Assembly (NCBI GenBank): GCA_023458995.1
Contig: JAEWVV010000116.1
Span: 1-7,335, forward strand
Source of the DNA: Bacillota bacterium
Lineage (GTDB): Bacteria > Bacillota_I > Bacilli_A > Acholeplasmatales > Acholeplasmataceae
DNA: 7,335 bases
Direction: 5' to 3'
Made by a program: the position numbers and the translations under genes. Positions 1-5,327 of the stretch are shown piece by piece (the first letter of the stretch is position 1; the number at the start of each line of letters is the position of its first letter). The notes below the pieces were generated by a model that had not been told where the DNA came from, searched no databases, and worked only from the letters and a program-made list of their open reading frames with translations.

Positions 1-424
1 TGGGTAAACAAATCAAAGGCCAACCTGTTGATTCTCCTTCTCTACTACATATATTGTTAGGACTTGATTCTTCAATAATTTGTACACTGCGTTTACCAAA
101 ATCATAGCGTATAACGACGATTTGTCGTACGCCATCAACGGTATAATCACCAAGTATGGTGATGGTATGATCGGTTTCATTGATTAATGGATAGTCTAGG
201 TCATATTCGGCAGGTACATCTTGATCATAATGACGTTTGATTGATTGTTTCATGAAATCAATCGTGACAATCGGATTATTTGAATTTCCATAATAGACAT
301 TAGCTAATGCTGCATCTTCATTAAAAGCAAATAATCTAAACAGTAGAAATGCTCCTCCAAGTAATACAAAGAGCAAACCGACTAAGATCATATCTCGCTT
401 TTTCTGTTGATTCATATTCTTCAT
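1..424 (-). CDS. NusG-domain-II membrane-anchored protein (3' partial)
   Basis: The 141 visible residues start at ATG 424, which abuts the apbE stop (TAA then ATG). GAGG lies 8 bases upstream, inside the end of apbE. A basic N-terminus (NQQKKRD) and one membrane helix (about 12-33) precede an extracytoplasmic beta-rich part. The end of the visible part, SPNNICSREGESTGWPLICLP, matches the NusG_II (PF07009) pattern in which a CPDxxC motif is followed by a Gly-rich turn and xICLP. Here the first Cys of that pattern is Ser121, while Cys126 and Cys139 remain. The region between helix and motif looks longer than usual. From memory, such proteins occur in Firmicutes beside apbE, Rnf/FMN-binding genes and Gx-transporter (heptaprenyl diphosphate synthase component I-like) genes. 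Their function is not established; a redox or flavin-related role outside the membrane is inferred. The C-terminus lies beyond the window. Confidence 0.75.
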   Translation of the reverse strand, partial: MKNMNQQKKRDMILVGLLFVLLGGAFLLFRLFAFNEDAALANVYYGNSNNPIVTIDFMKQSIKRHYDQDVPAEYDLDYPLINETDHTITILGDYTVDGVRQIVVIRYDFGKRSVQIIEESSPNNICSREGESTGWPLICLP

Positions 425-1501
425 TTAAAATTCCTCGAATACAGTGTCTAATAAATAAGTAGAAATTGTTTCATTATAATTGAAACGAATAACTTCAAGA
501 TTATACTCTTCTTGATGTTGACTCATGAATGTATCAAATACATCGGAGGGCATCGACAACAAAGCCGTTGATAAAGCATCAAGTAAACCTGCATCATCAC
601 CTAGTATCGTTACAGTATGATAGTATTGTGCGGGTAATTTCGTTTTTGGCGAAATAACATGATGATAACGTAAACCTTCGTAAGTTGCGTACTGCTCAAA
701 ATTCCCGCTCGTGTTGATTGCTTTATTTTGAACATAAACCATTCCATAAGTGTTTGATGTTTTCACTGGATTTGCAAGTGAAATATGAAACATTTCTGAT
801 TTGCGATCGATTTTTTTGCCAAGTGAGATTGAACTACTTCCAGCACTTATCGAGAAGTAATCAACACCATTTTCTATAAAGTAATCATAAACCAATTGTG
901 TTGCATATCCTTTTGAAATTGCACCCAAATCTAGTTTGACATCTTCATGATTCAGACGAACATAGTATTTGTTATCAACGATACTGAGTGTATATGGATT
1001 TTCAATCACGTTAATTTTTTCCAAATCGCTAATGATTTGATCAAAAACTTCTTTAGGTATATCGTTATGCATATAACCCGATTGTTCATCCAAAATAACA
1101 TCTTTCCAAATATCAACCATTTTACCAATGGATATATCAAAATAACCATTCGTCAATGTTTTAAATACTTCTGCTTTATTTAAGATTTCATAGAGTTCAA
1201 GATCAATTTCGATATCTTCATTAATTCTTTGATTAATCGAAAATAAATTTTCTTTGAAACCTGAATCATATGAAAGCGGTGCATAGTTATTTGTTAATTC
1301 ATGATATGTTCGATAAATTTCTTTGATATCTTCTTTTAATTCATCTCTACGTGCTTCGCTTTCGGTTGCAACACTAATACTGATGAATGTATCCATATAA
1401 TCATAGAAATTAAAATTATAAACTTCTTTTTTCTTGCATGAGGCTAAGCTCAGTGCAATCAAAAGCATTAATACAATGACAAACCCTTTTTTCACGGGCA
1501 T
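425..1501 (-). CDS. apbE: ApbE-family FMN transferase, lipoprotein
   Basis: FAD:protein FMN transferase that attaches FMN by a phosphoester bond to Thr/Ser of proteins such as RnfG and RnfD, using FAD and Mg2+ outside the membrane. The N-terminus is a lipoprotein signal with lipobox LASC (Cys22). Family motifs in order are YDYMDTFISISV (33-44), GYFDISIGKMVDIWK (119-133), LDLGAISKGYA (190-200), AGSSSISLG (220-228), NTSGNFEQYA (263-272), HHVISPKTKLP (280-290) and DALSTALL (308-315). The 358 aa fit the family. The usual HIxDPxTG reads HVISPKTK, with Ser284 for Asp and Lys288 for Gly, and the usual AGGD is AGSS; flavin/metal-site residues may therefore differ. Start: ATG 1501 has GAGGG directly abutting it, whereas GTG 1495 has the same GAGGG at 6 bases and gives a neat short signal (VKKGF), so GTG may be the true start. 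It probably serves the upstream RnfG and RnfD proteins. Confidence 0.93.
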   Translation of the reverse strand: MPVKKGFVIVLMLLIALSLASCKKKEVYNFNFYDYMDTFISISVATESEARRDELKEDIKEIYRTYHELTNNYAPLSYDSGFKENLFSINQRINEDIEIDLELYEILNKAEVFKTLTNGYFDISIGKMVDIWKDVILDEQSGYMHNDIPKEVFDQIISDLEKINVIENPYTLSIVDNKYYVRLNHEDVKLDLGAISKGYATQLVYDYFIENGVDYFSISAGSSSISLGKKIDRKSEMFHISLANPVKTSNTYGMVYVQNKAINTSGNFEQYATYEGLRYHHVISPKTKLPAQYYHTVTILGDDAGLLDALSTALLSMPSDVFDTFMSQHQEEYNLEVIRFNYNETISTYLLDTVFEEF

Positions 1502-1506
1502 CCCTC
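1502..1506 (-). promoter_or_regulatory. ribosome binding site of apbE, supports the GTG start
   Basis: GAGGG is immediately next to ATG 1501 (no spacer) but 6 bases before the in-frame GTG at 1495. The in-frame codon two upstream of ATG 1501 is a TGA stop, so no earlier start exists. Spacing favours GTG. Confidence 0.5.
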
Positions 1507-1527
1507 AATTCAAATACAAATTTTCTA

Positions 1528-1556
1528 TGAGTAAAGAAAAGGACAATAGTTGTCCT
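1528..1556 (-). terminator. hairpin plus T-rich tail between rnfB and apbE
   Basis: On the minus strand the sequence is AGGACAA-CTA-TTGTCCT followed by TTTCTTTAC. This is a perfect 7-bp stem (1540-1556) with a 3-base loop and an interrupted T run. The stem begins within the rnfB TAG stop codon. The form is that of an intrinsic terminator, but the stem is short and only moderately GC-rich and the tail is broken by C, so partial termination is more likely than a full stop. It would lower apbE and downstream expression relative to the Rnf subunits. An RNA-processing or stabilising hairpin is the alternative. Confidence 0.55.
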
Positions 1557-1875
1557 AAATCTTTACATCAACAATCGTTCCATCCGGATTTGGATGGTCT
1601 TTTAAATAAGCTAGGATAGGATTATAATGCTTATCTACTTTACCTGGCTTACATCTTGATAAGTTTTTAACTTCACCCTCAAGAATTCCTGTAGCAAAAG
1701 CTCTACACCCTGGGGTCCCACAAGCACCACAGTTATAATTTGGTAATAATTTTTCAACATCATCAATGCGGGGATCTTCTTGAACTTGTAAATAGCGATT
1801 TGCAAGTGATAAGACAACACCTAAAAGTATCCCAAGCGCACTTAATATAATAAAGGGATATAATGCTTCCATCAT
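1555..1875 (-). CDS. rnfB: RnfB, truncated form with only the N-terminal 4Fe-4S module
   Basis: RnfB normally takes electrons from ferredoxin on the cytoplasmic side, through an N-terminal anchor, a 4Fe-4S module (PF04060 type) and at least one pair of ferredoxin-like 4Fe-4S motifs. Here residues about 4-25 form the anchor. NYNCGACGTPGCRAFA plus a later Cys (Cys49, Cys52, Cys57, Cys74, pattern CX2CX4CX16C) is the classic first module. After 32 more residues without Cys the protein ends at 106 aa, against about 190 in E. coli RsxB and near 300 or more in clostridia. No CX2CX2CX3CP motif follows. The next bases are a hairpin and then apbE, so the rest is not split off by a frameshift. Start: ATG 1875 with AAGGAGGT ending 6 bases upstream; a second ATG follows at once. 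The strong ribosome binding site and intact frame argue for a functional short form rather than decay. Confidence 0.9.
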   Translation of the reverse strand: MMEALYPFIILSALGILLGVVLSLANRYLQVQEDPRIDDVEKLLPNYNCGACGTPGCRAFATGILEGEVKNLSRCKPGKVDKHYNPILAYLKDHPNPDGTIVDVKI

Positions 1876-2081
1876 AATTTGACCTCCTTCATAAATTCAA
1901 GAGTATCACTAAAACTGCATGAACTTTTTCCACCTTTACGGGAACAAGATTCACATGCTTGTGCTTCAAGATACGCTTCCTTACATGACTCTGGAATTGC
2001 AACTTTTGAATTTAAATACATCGCACCCATGTATAAACCAATGAACGCTGCAATGACTAATACAACAATAACGAATTGCAT
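1872..2081 (-). CDS. small one-helix Cys-rich membrane protein, NqrM-like
   Basis: A 69-aa protein with an N-terminal membrane helix (about 2-23) followed by a short soluble tail with four Cys: Cys33, Cys43, Cys46 and Cys55 (ESCKEAYLEAQACESCSRK, then SSC). This plan of one helix and four Cys starting near residue 33 resembles NqrM (DUF539), a one-helix factor needed to mature the iron centre of Na+-NQR in the NqrD/NqrE pair. Position supports a link: it lies between rnfA and rnfB, its ATG overlaps the rnfA stop, and its TGA overlaps the rnfB ATG (ATGA). Inferred role: iron or Fe-S delivery to the RnfA/RnfE centre. Cys spacing (9, 2 and 8 residues between) differs from my recollection of NqrM, where the last Cys are closer together. 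FeoB-associated Cys-rich membrane proteins are an alternative. Its ribosome binding site (CAGGT) is weak. The gene is firm; the function is tentative. Confidence 0.75.
   Translation of the reverse strand: MQFVIVVLVIAAFIGLYMGAMYLNSKVAIPESCKEAYLEAQACESCSRKGGKSSCSFSDTLEFMKEVKL
1883..1889 (-). promoter_or_regulatory. strong ribosome binding site of the short rnfB
   Basis: AAGGAGG lies inside the last codons of the small Cys-rich gene, 7 bases before the ATG at 1875. It is the best Shine-Dalgarno match in the cluster and supports this start and active translation of the short RnfB. Confidence 0.8.
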
Positions 2082-2653
2082 TAGATAATACCTGATAATC
2101 CCATGAACGCCATAGCCATTAAGCTTGCGGTCACGAATGCGATAGGTAGACCCTTCATTGCTTTGGGTACGTTAGCAGAGTCAAGACGAAGACGAATCGC
2201 TGTAAATGTAATAATAATGAATGCATAGCCTAAACCTGATCCAAGTGCGAACATCAATGCTTCTGGATAAGTTTCAGCGGTTACTGCATTTGTTAATGCA
2301 ACACCTAATACGGCACAGTTTGTTGCAATTAAAGGTAGATAAACACCAAGCGCCTTATATAGACTTTGACTAAAACGTTTAATTACAAGTTCAGTAAGTT
2401 GAACAAGAGATGCAATAACTAAAATGAAAGCAATTGTATCGATGTATTCAATCTTGAGTCCGACAAGAACATACTTATAAAGTGGGTATGTGATTGCGGC
2501 TGATAGGAAAATGACTACGATAACAGCAAGTCCCATACCAACAACAGACTTCATTTTTGTTGAAACACCAAAGAATGAGCAAAGTCCTAAGAACTGCATT
2601 AAAACAATGTTATTAATAATCATTGATGAGATTAAAATCGCAATTAAGTTCAT
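2081..2653 (-). CDS. rnfA: RnfA, membrane subunit of the RnfA/RnfE 2Fe-2S pair
   Basis: Polytopic membrane subunit homologous to NqrE, partner of RnfE around the intramembrane 2Fe-2S centre. The 190 aa agree with the usual family length. The N-terminal helix has NNIVLMQFLGLCSFFGVSTK (Cys25) and the second half has YLPLIATNCAVLGVAL (Cys113); these are the two conserved Cys-bearing half-helices. The central LVQLTELVIKRF and C-terminal IRLRLDSANVPKAMKGLPIAF segments are also typical. Start: ATG 2653 sharing its A with the rnfE TAA stop, with AAGGGGG about 10 bases upstream. Its own stop overlaps the start of the small Cys-rich gene, again as TAATG, so it is translationally coupled on both sides. 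No key residue is missing. Confidence 0.97.
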   Translation of the reverse strand: MNLIAILISSMIINNIVLMQFLGLCSFFGVSTKMKSVVGMGLAVIVVIFLSAAITYPLYKYVLVGLKIEYIDTIAFILVIASLVQLTELVIKRFSQSLYKALGVYLPLIATNCAVLGVALTNAVTAETYPEALMFALGSGLGYAFIIITFTAIRLRLDSANVPKAMKGLPIAFVTASLMAMAFMGLSGII

Positions 2654-3348
2654 TATTTCTTAGCCCCCTTTGCTTGTTTTGTGGCTGTAATAATGGCAAG
2701 TAGAATACCAATAACGATAAATGCTCCTGGGGGTTGGACTAAAACTGCAAATGCATATTTACTCAAACCTAATCCTTGAAACAACGTATATTCAAAGCCT
2801 AGAGGTAAGGTTTTACCTAATACAATCGCACCAGTTCCTAAGAATTCTCTCAAGAAACCAATGATCACGATTGCAAGACCATAACCCATACCAACACCAG
2901 CACCATCAAGTAATGATCTTAAAACAGTGTTTTTAGACGCAAATGATTCAGCGCGACCAAACACGACGCAATTAACTGTAATGAGTGCAATAAACACACC
3001 GAGTTCAGTTGCAAGTGCTGGAGCAAATGCATCAACTAACATCTTTAAGATGGTTACTTCAGTTGCAATGATAATGACATACACCGGGATACGCACAGTA
3101 TCAGGAACTACTTTTCGAATTAGAGCAACAGATGAGTTTGTCATCATTAAGACTAAGACGACAAGAATACCCATACCGAATGCACCTTCAAATGAATTGG
3201 TGACTGCAAGAGCTGGACACAATCCTAAAACAGTGACAAAGACTCCATTTTCTTTCCAAATACCTTTTGTAAAAATATCCCATAATGAAGGTTCTTTTTC
3301 TACAACAGGTTCTGCTTTTTTAGCAGGTACTTTTTTAGTTTCTGTCAT
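2653..3348 (-). CDS. rnfE: RnfE, membrane subunit of the RnfA/RnfE 2Fe-2S pair
   Basis: Polytopic membrane subunit homologous to NqrD. With RnfA it forms an inverted pair whose four Cys hold a 2Fe-2S centre inside the membrane. The protein is 231 aa from the chosen start. Its first half-motif is GLCPALAVTNSFEGAFGMG (Cys44) and the second is VNCVVFGRAESFAS (Cys127), with several hydrophobic helices around them. The C-terminus is basic (TKQAKGAKK). Start choice: ATG 3348 has GAGGAGG 9 bases upstream and follows the previous stop by 1 base. An in-frame TTG at 3366 would put the ribosome binding site inside the gene and is rejected. The N-terminus carries about 20 extra Lys/Ala/Pro/Glu-rich residues before the usual FTKGIWKENGVFV start region. 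The stop TAA overlaps the rnfA ATG (TAATG). Confidence 0.95.
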   Translation of the reverse strand: MTETKKVPAKKAEPVVEKEPSLWDIFTKGIWKENGVFVTVLGLCPALAVTNSFEGAFGMGILVVLVLMMTNSSVALIRKVVPDTVRIPVYVIIIATEVTILKMLVDAFAPALATELGVFIALITVNCVVFGRAESFASKNTVLRSLLDGAGVGMGYGLAIVIIGFLREFLGTGAIVLGKTLPLGFEYTLFQGLGLSKYAFAVLVQPPGAFIVIGILLAIITATKQAKGAKK

Positions 3349-3349
3349 G

Positions 3350-4345
3350 TTATTCAACCTCCTCAATCAGTGCATCAATTAAGATATCAACTAAATCTTT
3401 TGTATATGTTACGTTCGTTACTAGATCAACGCCACCGTTAAGTGTTGCAGTGAATTCAGAGATAGTTTTTCCAACAAGGAGATCAACATAACTTTGAATC
3501 TTCGTTTGACGGTTACCACCCGTATGTCCATATGTACCTTCTGGCATAACAACGCCTAAGACTTCGTCATCCACATTAAATGCAACCTTAAGTGTGATTG
3601 AATGACCAGAAACGAGTTCTTCACCATTATTATAATCACCAGTACCCGTTAATGTGTAAATATGACCGAGGATACCATTTGAAGCATTCTTAACAATTTC
3701 ACGTTTTGTAACATACTGTGATGCAGTGAATGTTGCATCGTCAGAAATCACATAACCTTCACCATACATTGTCACATATGGATCATCAACAATAAGATCG
3801 TAATGAATATCGATAGCTTTTTGGATGATTTCTTTAATCGTTCCTGTACTATCAGTTGCTGTAGCACCCGCAGTAACATCTGCTGCATCATATGATGGAA
3901 TAGCTGCTACTGAAGTATAAGTAATACCTTGATATTTTTCATAAATGTATGCTTGAATGCCTTTTACTGTCCAATCCGATTGGTTGAGTTCAACAATTTG
4001 TACTTTCACCTTACCAGCTGGGTCAATTAAAACGAGTAATTCAATCATACCAAAGTCATAATCTTCGTTAATTGTATAATTGTTTTTTACTTTAACATTG
4101 TATACAGTTCCTAAGAAAGTCTTTCCACTGTATGCTTCTGTTTTATAATCTACAATTGCATAACTACCTGTAAGTGGAGCACGTTCAACATCTGTTTCAT
4201 TTTTAAGTTCAACTACTTTTCCAAAAAGAAGATCTTCTGGATTTTTAGGAACTACTGAATGAGTCAAAATCAAAAACAATGCTGTAACAACGATAATAAT
4301 TCCTGTATTAATGAGTAACCATAGATTTTGTTTATTCATTTTCAT
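3350..4345 (-). CDS. second RnfG-like FMN-binding membrane protein
   Basis: Paralogue of the preceding RnfG, of nearly the same length (331 aa) and layout: a short cytoplasmic N-terminus, one membrane helix (about 9-29), then two predicted FMN-binding modules outside the membrane. Module 1 contains VLIDPAGKV and DVTAGATATDST (D156, predicted FMN-Thr162). Module 2 begins DPYVTMYGEGY and ends DLVTNVTYT (D307, Thr313). The second module aligns closely with that of RnfG, sharing DPYV..GEGY, YTLTG.GDY, a Pro-Glu-x-Thr-Tyr-x-His-Thr stretch, FTAT and the C-terminal acidic helix, so the pair arose by duplication. The N-terminal module has diverged more. Start: ATG 4345 with GAGGTGA ending 6 bases upstream; a second in-frame ATG at 4339 is less well spaced. 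It sits 1 base after rnfG and 1 base before rnfE, within the complex operon. It probably adds flavins to the Rnf relay; a regulatory or substitute role is possible. Confidence 0.85.
   Translation of the reverse strand: MKMNKQNLWLLINTGIIIVVTALFLILTHSVVPKNPEDLLFGKVVELKNETDVERAPLTGSYAIVDYKTEAYSGKTFLGTVYNVKVKNNYTINEDYDFGMIELLVLIDPAGKVKVQIVELNQSDWTVKGIQAYIYEKYQGITYTSVAAIPSYDAADVTAGATATDSTGTIKEIIQKAIDIHYDLIVDDPYVTMYGEGYVISDDATFTASQYVTKREIVKNASNGILGHIYTLTGTGDYNNGEELVSGHSITLKVAFNVDDEVLGVVMPEGTYGHTGGNRQTKIQSYVDLLVGKTISEFTATLNGGVDLVTNVTYTKDLVDILIDALIEEVE
3358..3364 (-). promoter_or_regulatory. ribosome binding site deciding the rnfE start
   Basis: GAGGAGG lies 9 bases before ATG 3348, inside the 3' end of the second rnfG-like gene. 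It rules out the upstream in-frame TTG at 3366, which would place this site within the coding sequence. Confidence 0.8.
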
Positions 4346-4346
4346 C

Positions 4347-5327
4347 TTAGTTCACCTCATCAAGTAATGCGTTTAATAAGACGTTGACAAGATCACCTGT
4401 ATAGGAAGCTCCTGCAACTGGATCTGTTATGGTTGCTGTGAAATCAGCAGGTGTCTTACCGACAAATTTTGCAACATAGGTCAAGATATGTTTACGGTAT
4501 CCTACAGTATGTTGATAAGTATCTTCCGGTACAAAGATGTTAAGCACTTTATACTCATCATCGAATAAGACTTCCATGGTAATACCTTTTCCTGATGTTG
4601 TTTCTTGTGTGTAATCGTTGTAATAGTCGCCAATACCAGTCAATGTGTATGAATAACCAACAACATTATTTGAAGCATCTTTAGCAACTTTCTTTGCTGT
4701 AATGTTAGTAGTTGGTACGAAGGTCGTATCAACTGTTAATGTATAGCCTTCACCAAATGCTTCAACATAAGGATCAGCTGGAGCACCGGCAAGTAAGCCA
4801 TGTGCTGTTGAAATATCACCAAGGAGTGCTTTAACAGTGTTCAAACTGTTTGTAACACCTGAAATAATATCTCCCGTTGGTGTTGTTGATCCAATTTGAG
4901 CACCAACGAAACTTTGTAGGTTGCTCTTTGTATCTTCAATACCTTTGGTTTGATTGATTGATAAAATGCTTGCACCTAAAATCTTTCCGTTAGCATCAAC
5001 GCTAATAACAATAGTAATTGAACCGTGTTGGTTTGTTCCATCTGCTGTGTAAATATAACCAACAACTTTATCCGCATTGTCTTTACCAACAACTGCCGAC
5101 TTAATGGTTGCAGGTACCCCTTGGATACCTTCAAGCTTAATTTCATCAAACTTTTGACCTATTGGTAGAACTTCTTGGTATGCTTCACGTTTTGCTTCAT
5201 CTAAGTTACGTTGAATGATTGGCGCAGTAATAGCATTCATACCACCAATCATTAATCCACATACAAGTGCCACGATTGTAAGAACAAATGTGTAATGAAA
5301 CATTGGTTTTTCAAATAATTTTTTCAT
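4347..5327 (-). CDS. rnfG: RnfG, FMN-binding subunit, two tandem FMN-binding modules
   Basis: Membrane-anchored extracytoplasmic flavoprotein of the Rnf complex. Residues about 11-34 form one membrane helix, followed by a typical RnfG segment (NLDEAKREAYQEVLP). A first FMN-binding module (about 75-175) contains SVDANGKILG, INQTKG and DIISGVTNS (D153, predicted FMN-Thr159). A second module (about 190-326), beginning at DPYVEAFGEGY, ends in DPVAGASYT (D302, Ser308 at the usual Thr position). The protein is 326 aa, whereas ordinary RnfG is around 200 aa with one module, so the second module is extra. Start: ATG 5327 with AGGAGG 9 bases upstream, overlapping the rnfD stop as TAATG. The next gene is a paralogue beginning 1 base after this stop. 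Covalent FMN would be added by the ApbE encoded downstream. Having two modules is inferred from internal motif repetition and from alignment with the paralogue. Confidence 0.93.
   Translation of the reverse strand: MKKLFEKPMFHYTFVLTIVALVCGLMIGGMNAITAPIIQRNLDEAKREAYQEVLPIGQKFDEIKLEGIQGVPATIKSAVVGKDNADKVVGYIYTADGTNQHGSITIVISVDANGKILGASILSINQTKGIEDTKSNLQSFVGAQIGSTTPTGDIISGVTNSLNTVKALLGDISTAHGLLAGAPADPYVEAFGEGYTLTVDTTFVPTTNITAKKVAKDASNNVVGYSYTLTGIGDYYNDYTQETTSGKGITMEVLFDDEYKVLNIFVPEDTYQHTVGYRKHILTYVAKFVGKTPADFTATITDPVAGASYTGDLVNVLLNALLDEVN

Noticed and set aside
947..1183. Plus-strand open frame opposite apbE
   Set aside because: It lies wholly antisense to a gene with clear family motifs, has no recognisable domain, and its composition (Ile/Asn/Phe-rich) is that of a shadow frame.
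1635..1820. Alternative minus-strand frame inside rnfB, considered as a frameshifted ferredoxin part
   Set aside because: It contains no CX2CX2CX3C motif, and its residues come from the same DNA as the RnfB 4Fe-4S module, so it is a frame shadow.
1879..2088. Plus-strand frame opposite the small Cys-rich gene, almost the same length
   Set aside because: The minus-strand frame has a membrane helix, patterned Cys and coupled starts and stops; the plus-strand one has no such support.
3349..3366. TTG start for rnfE at 3366
   Set aside because: It would place GAGGAGG inside the gene; ATG 3348 has ideal spacing and a 1-base gap after the previous stop.
2927..3382. 151-aa plus-strand open frame opposite rnfE
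   Set aside because: Antisense to conserved RnfE motifs; Thr/Ser-rich translation without a membrane or domain pattern. Treated as a shadow.
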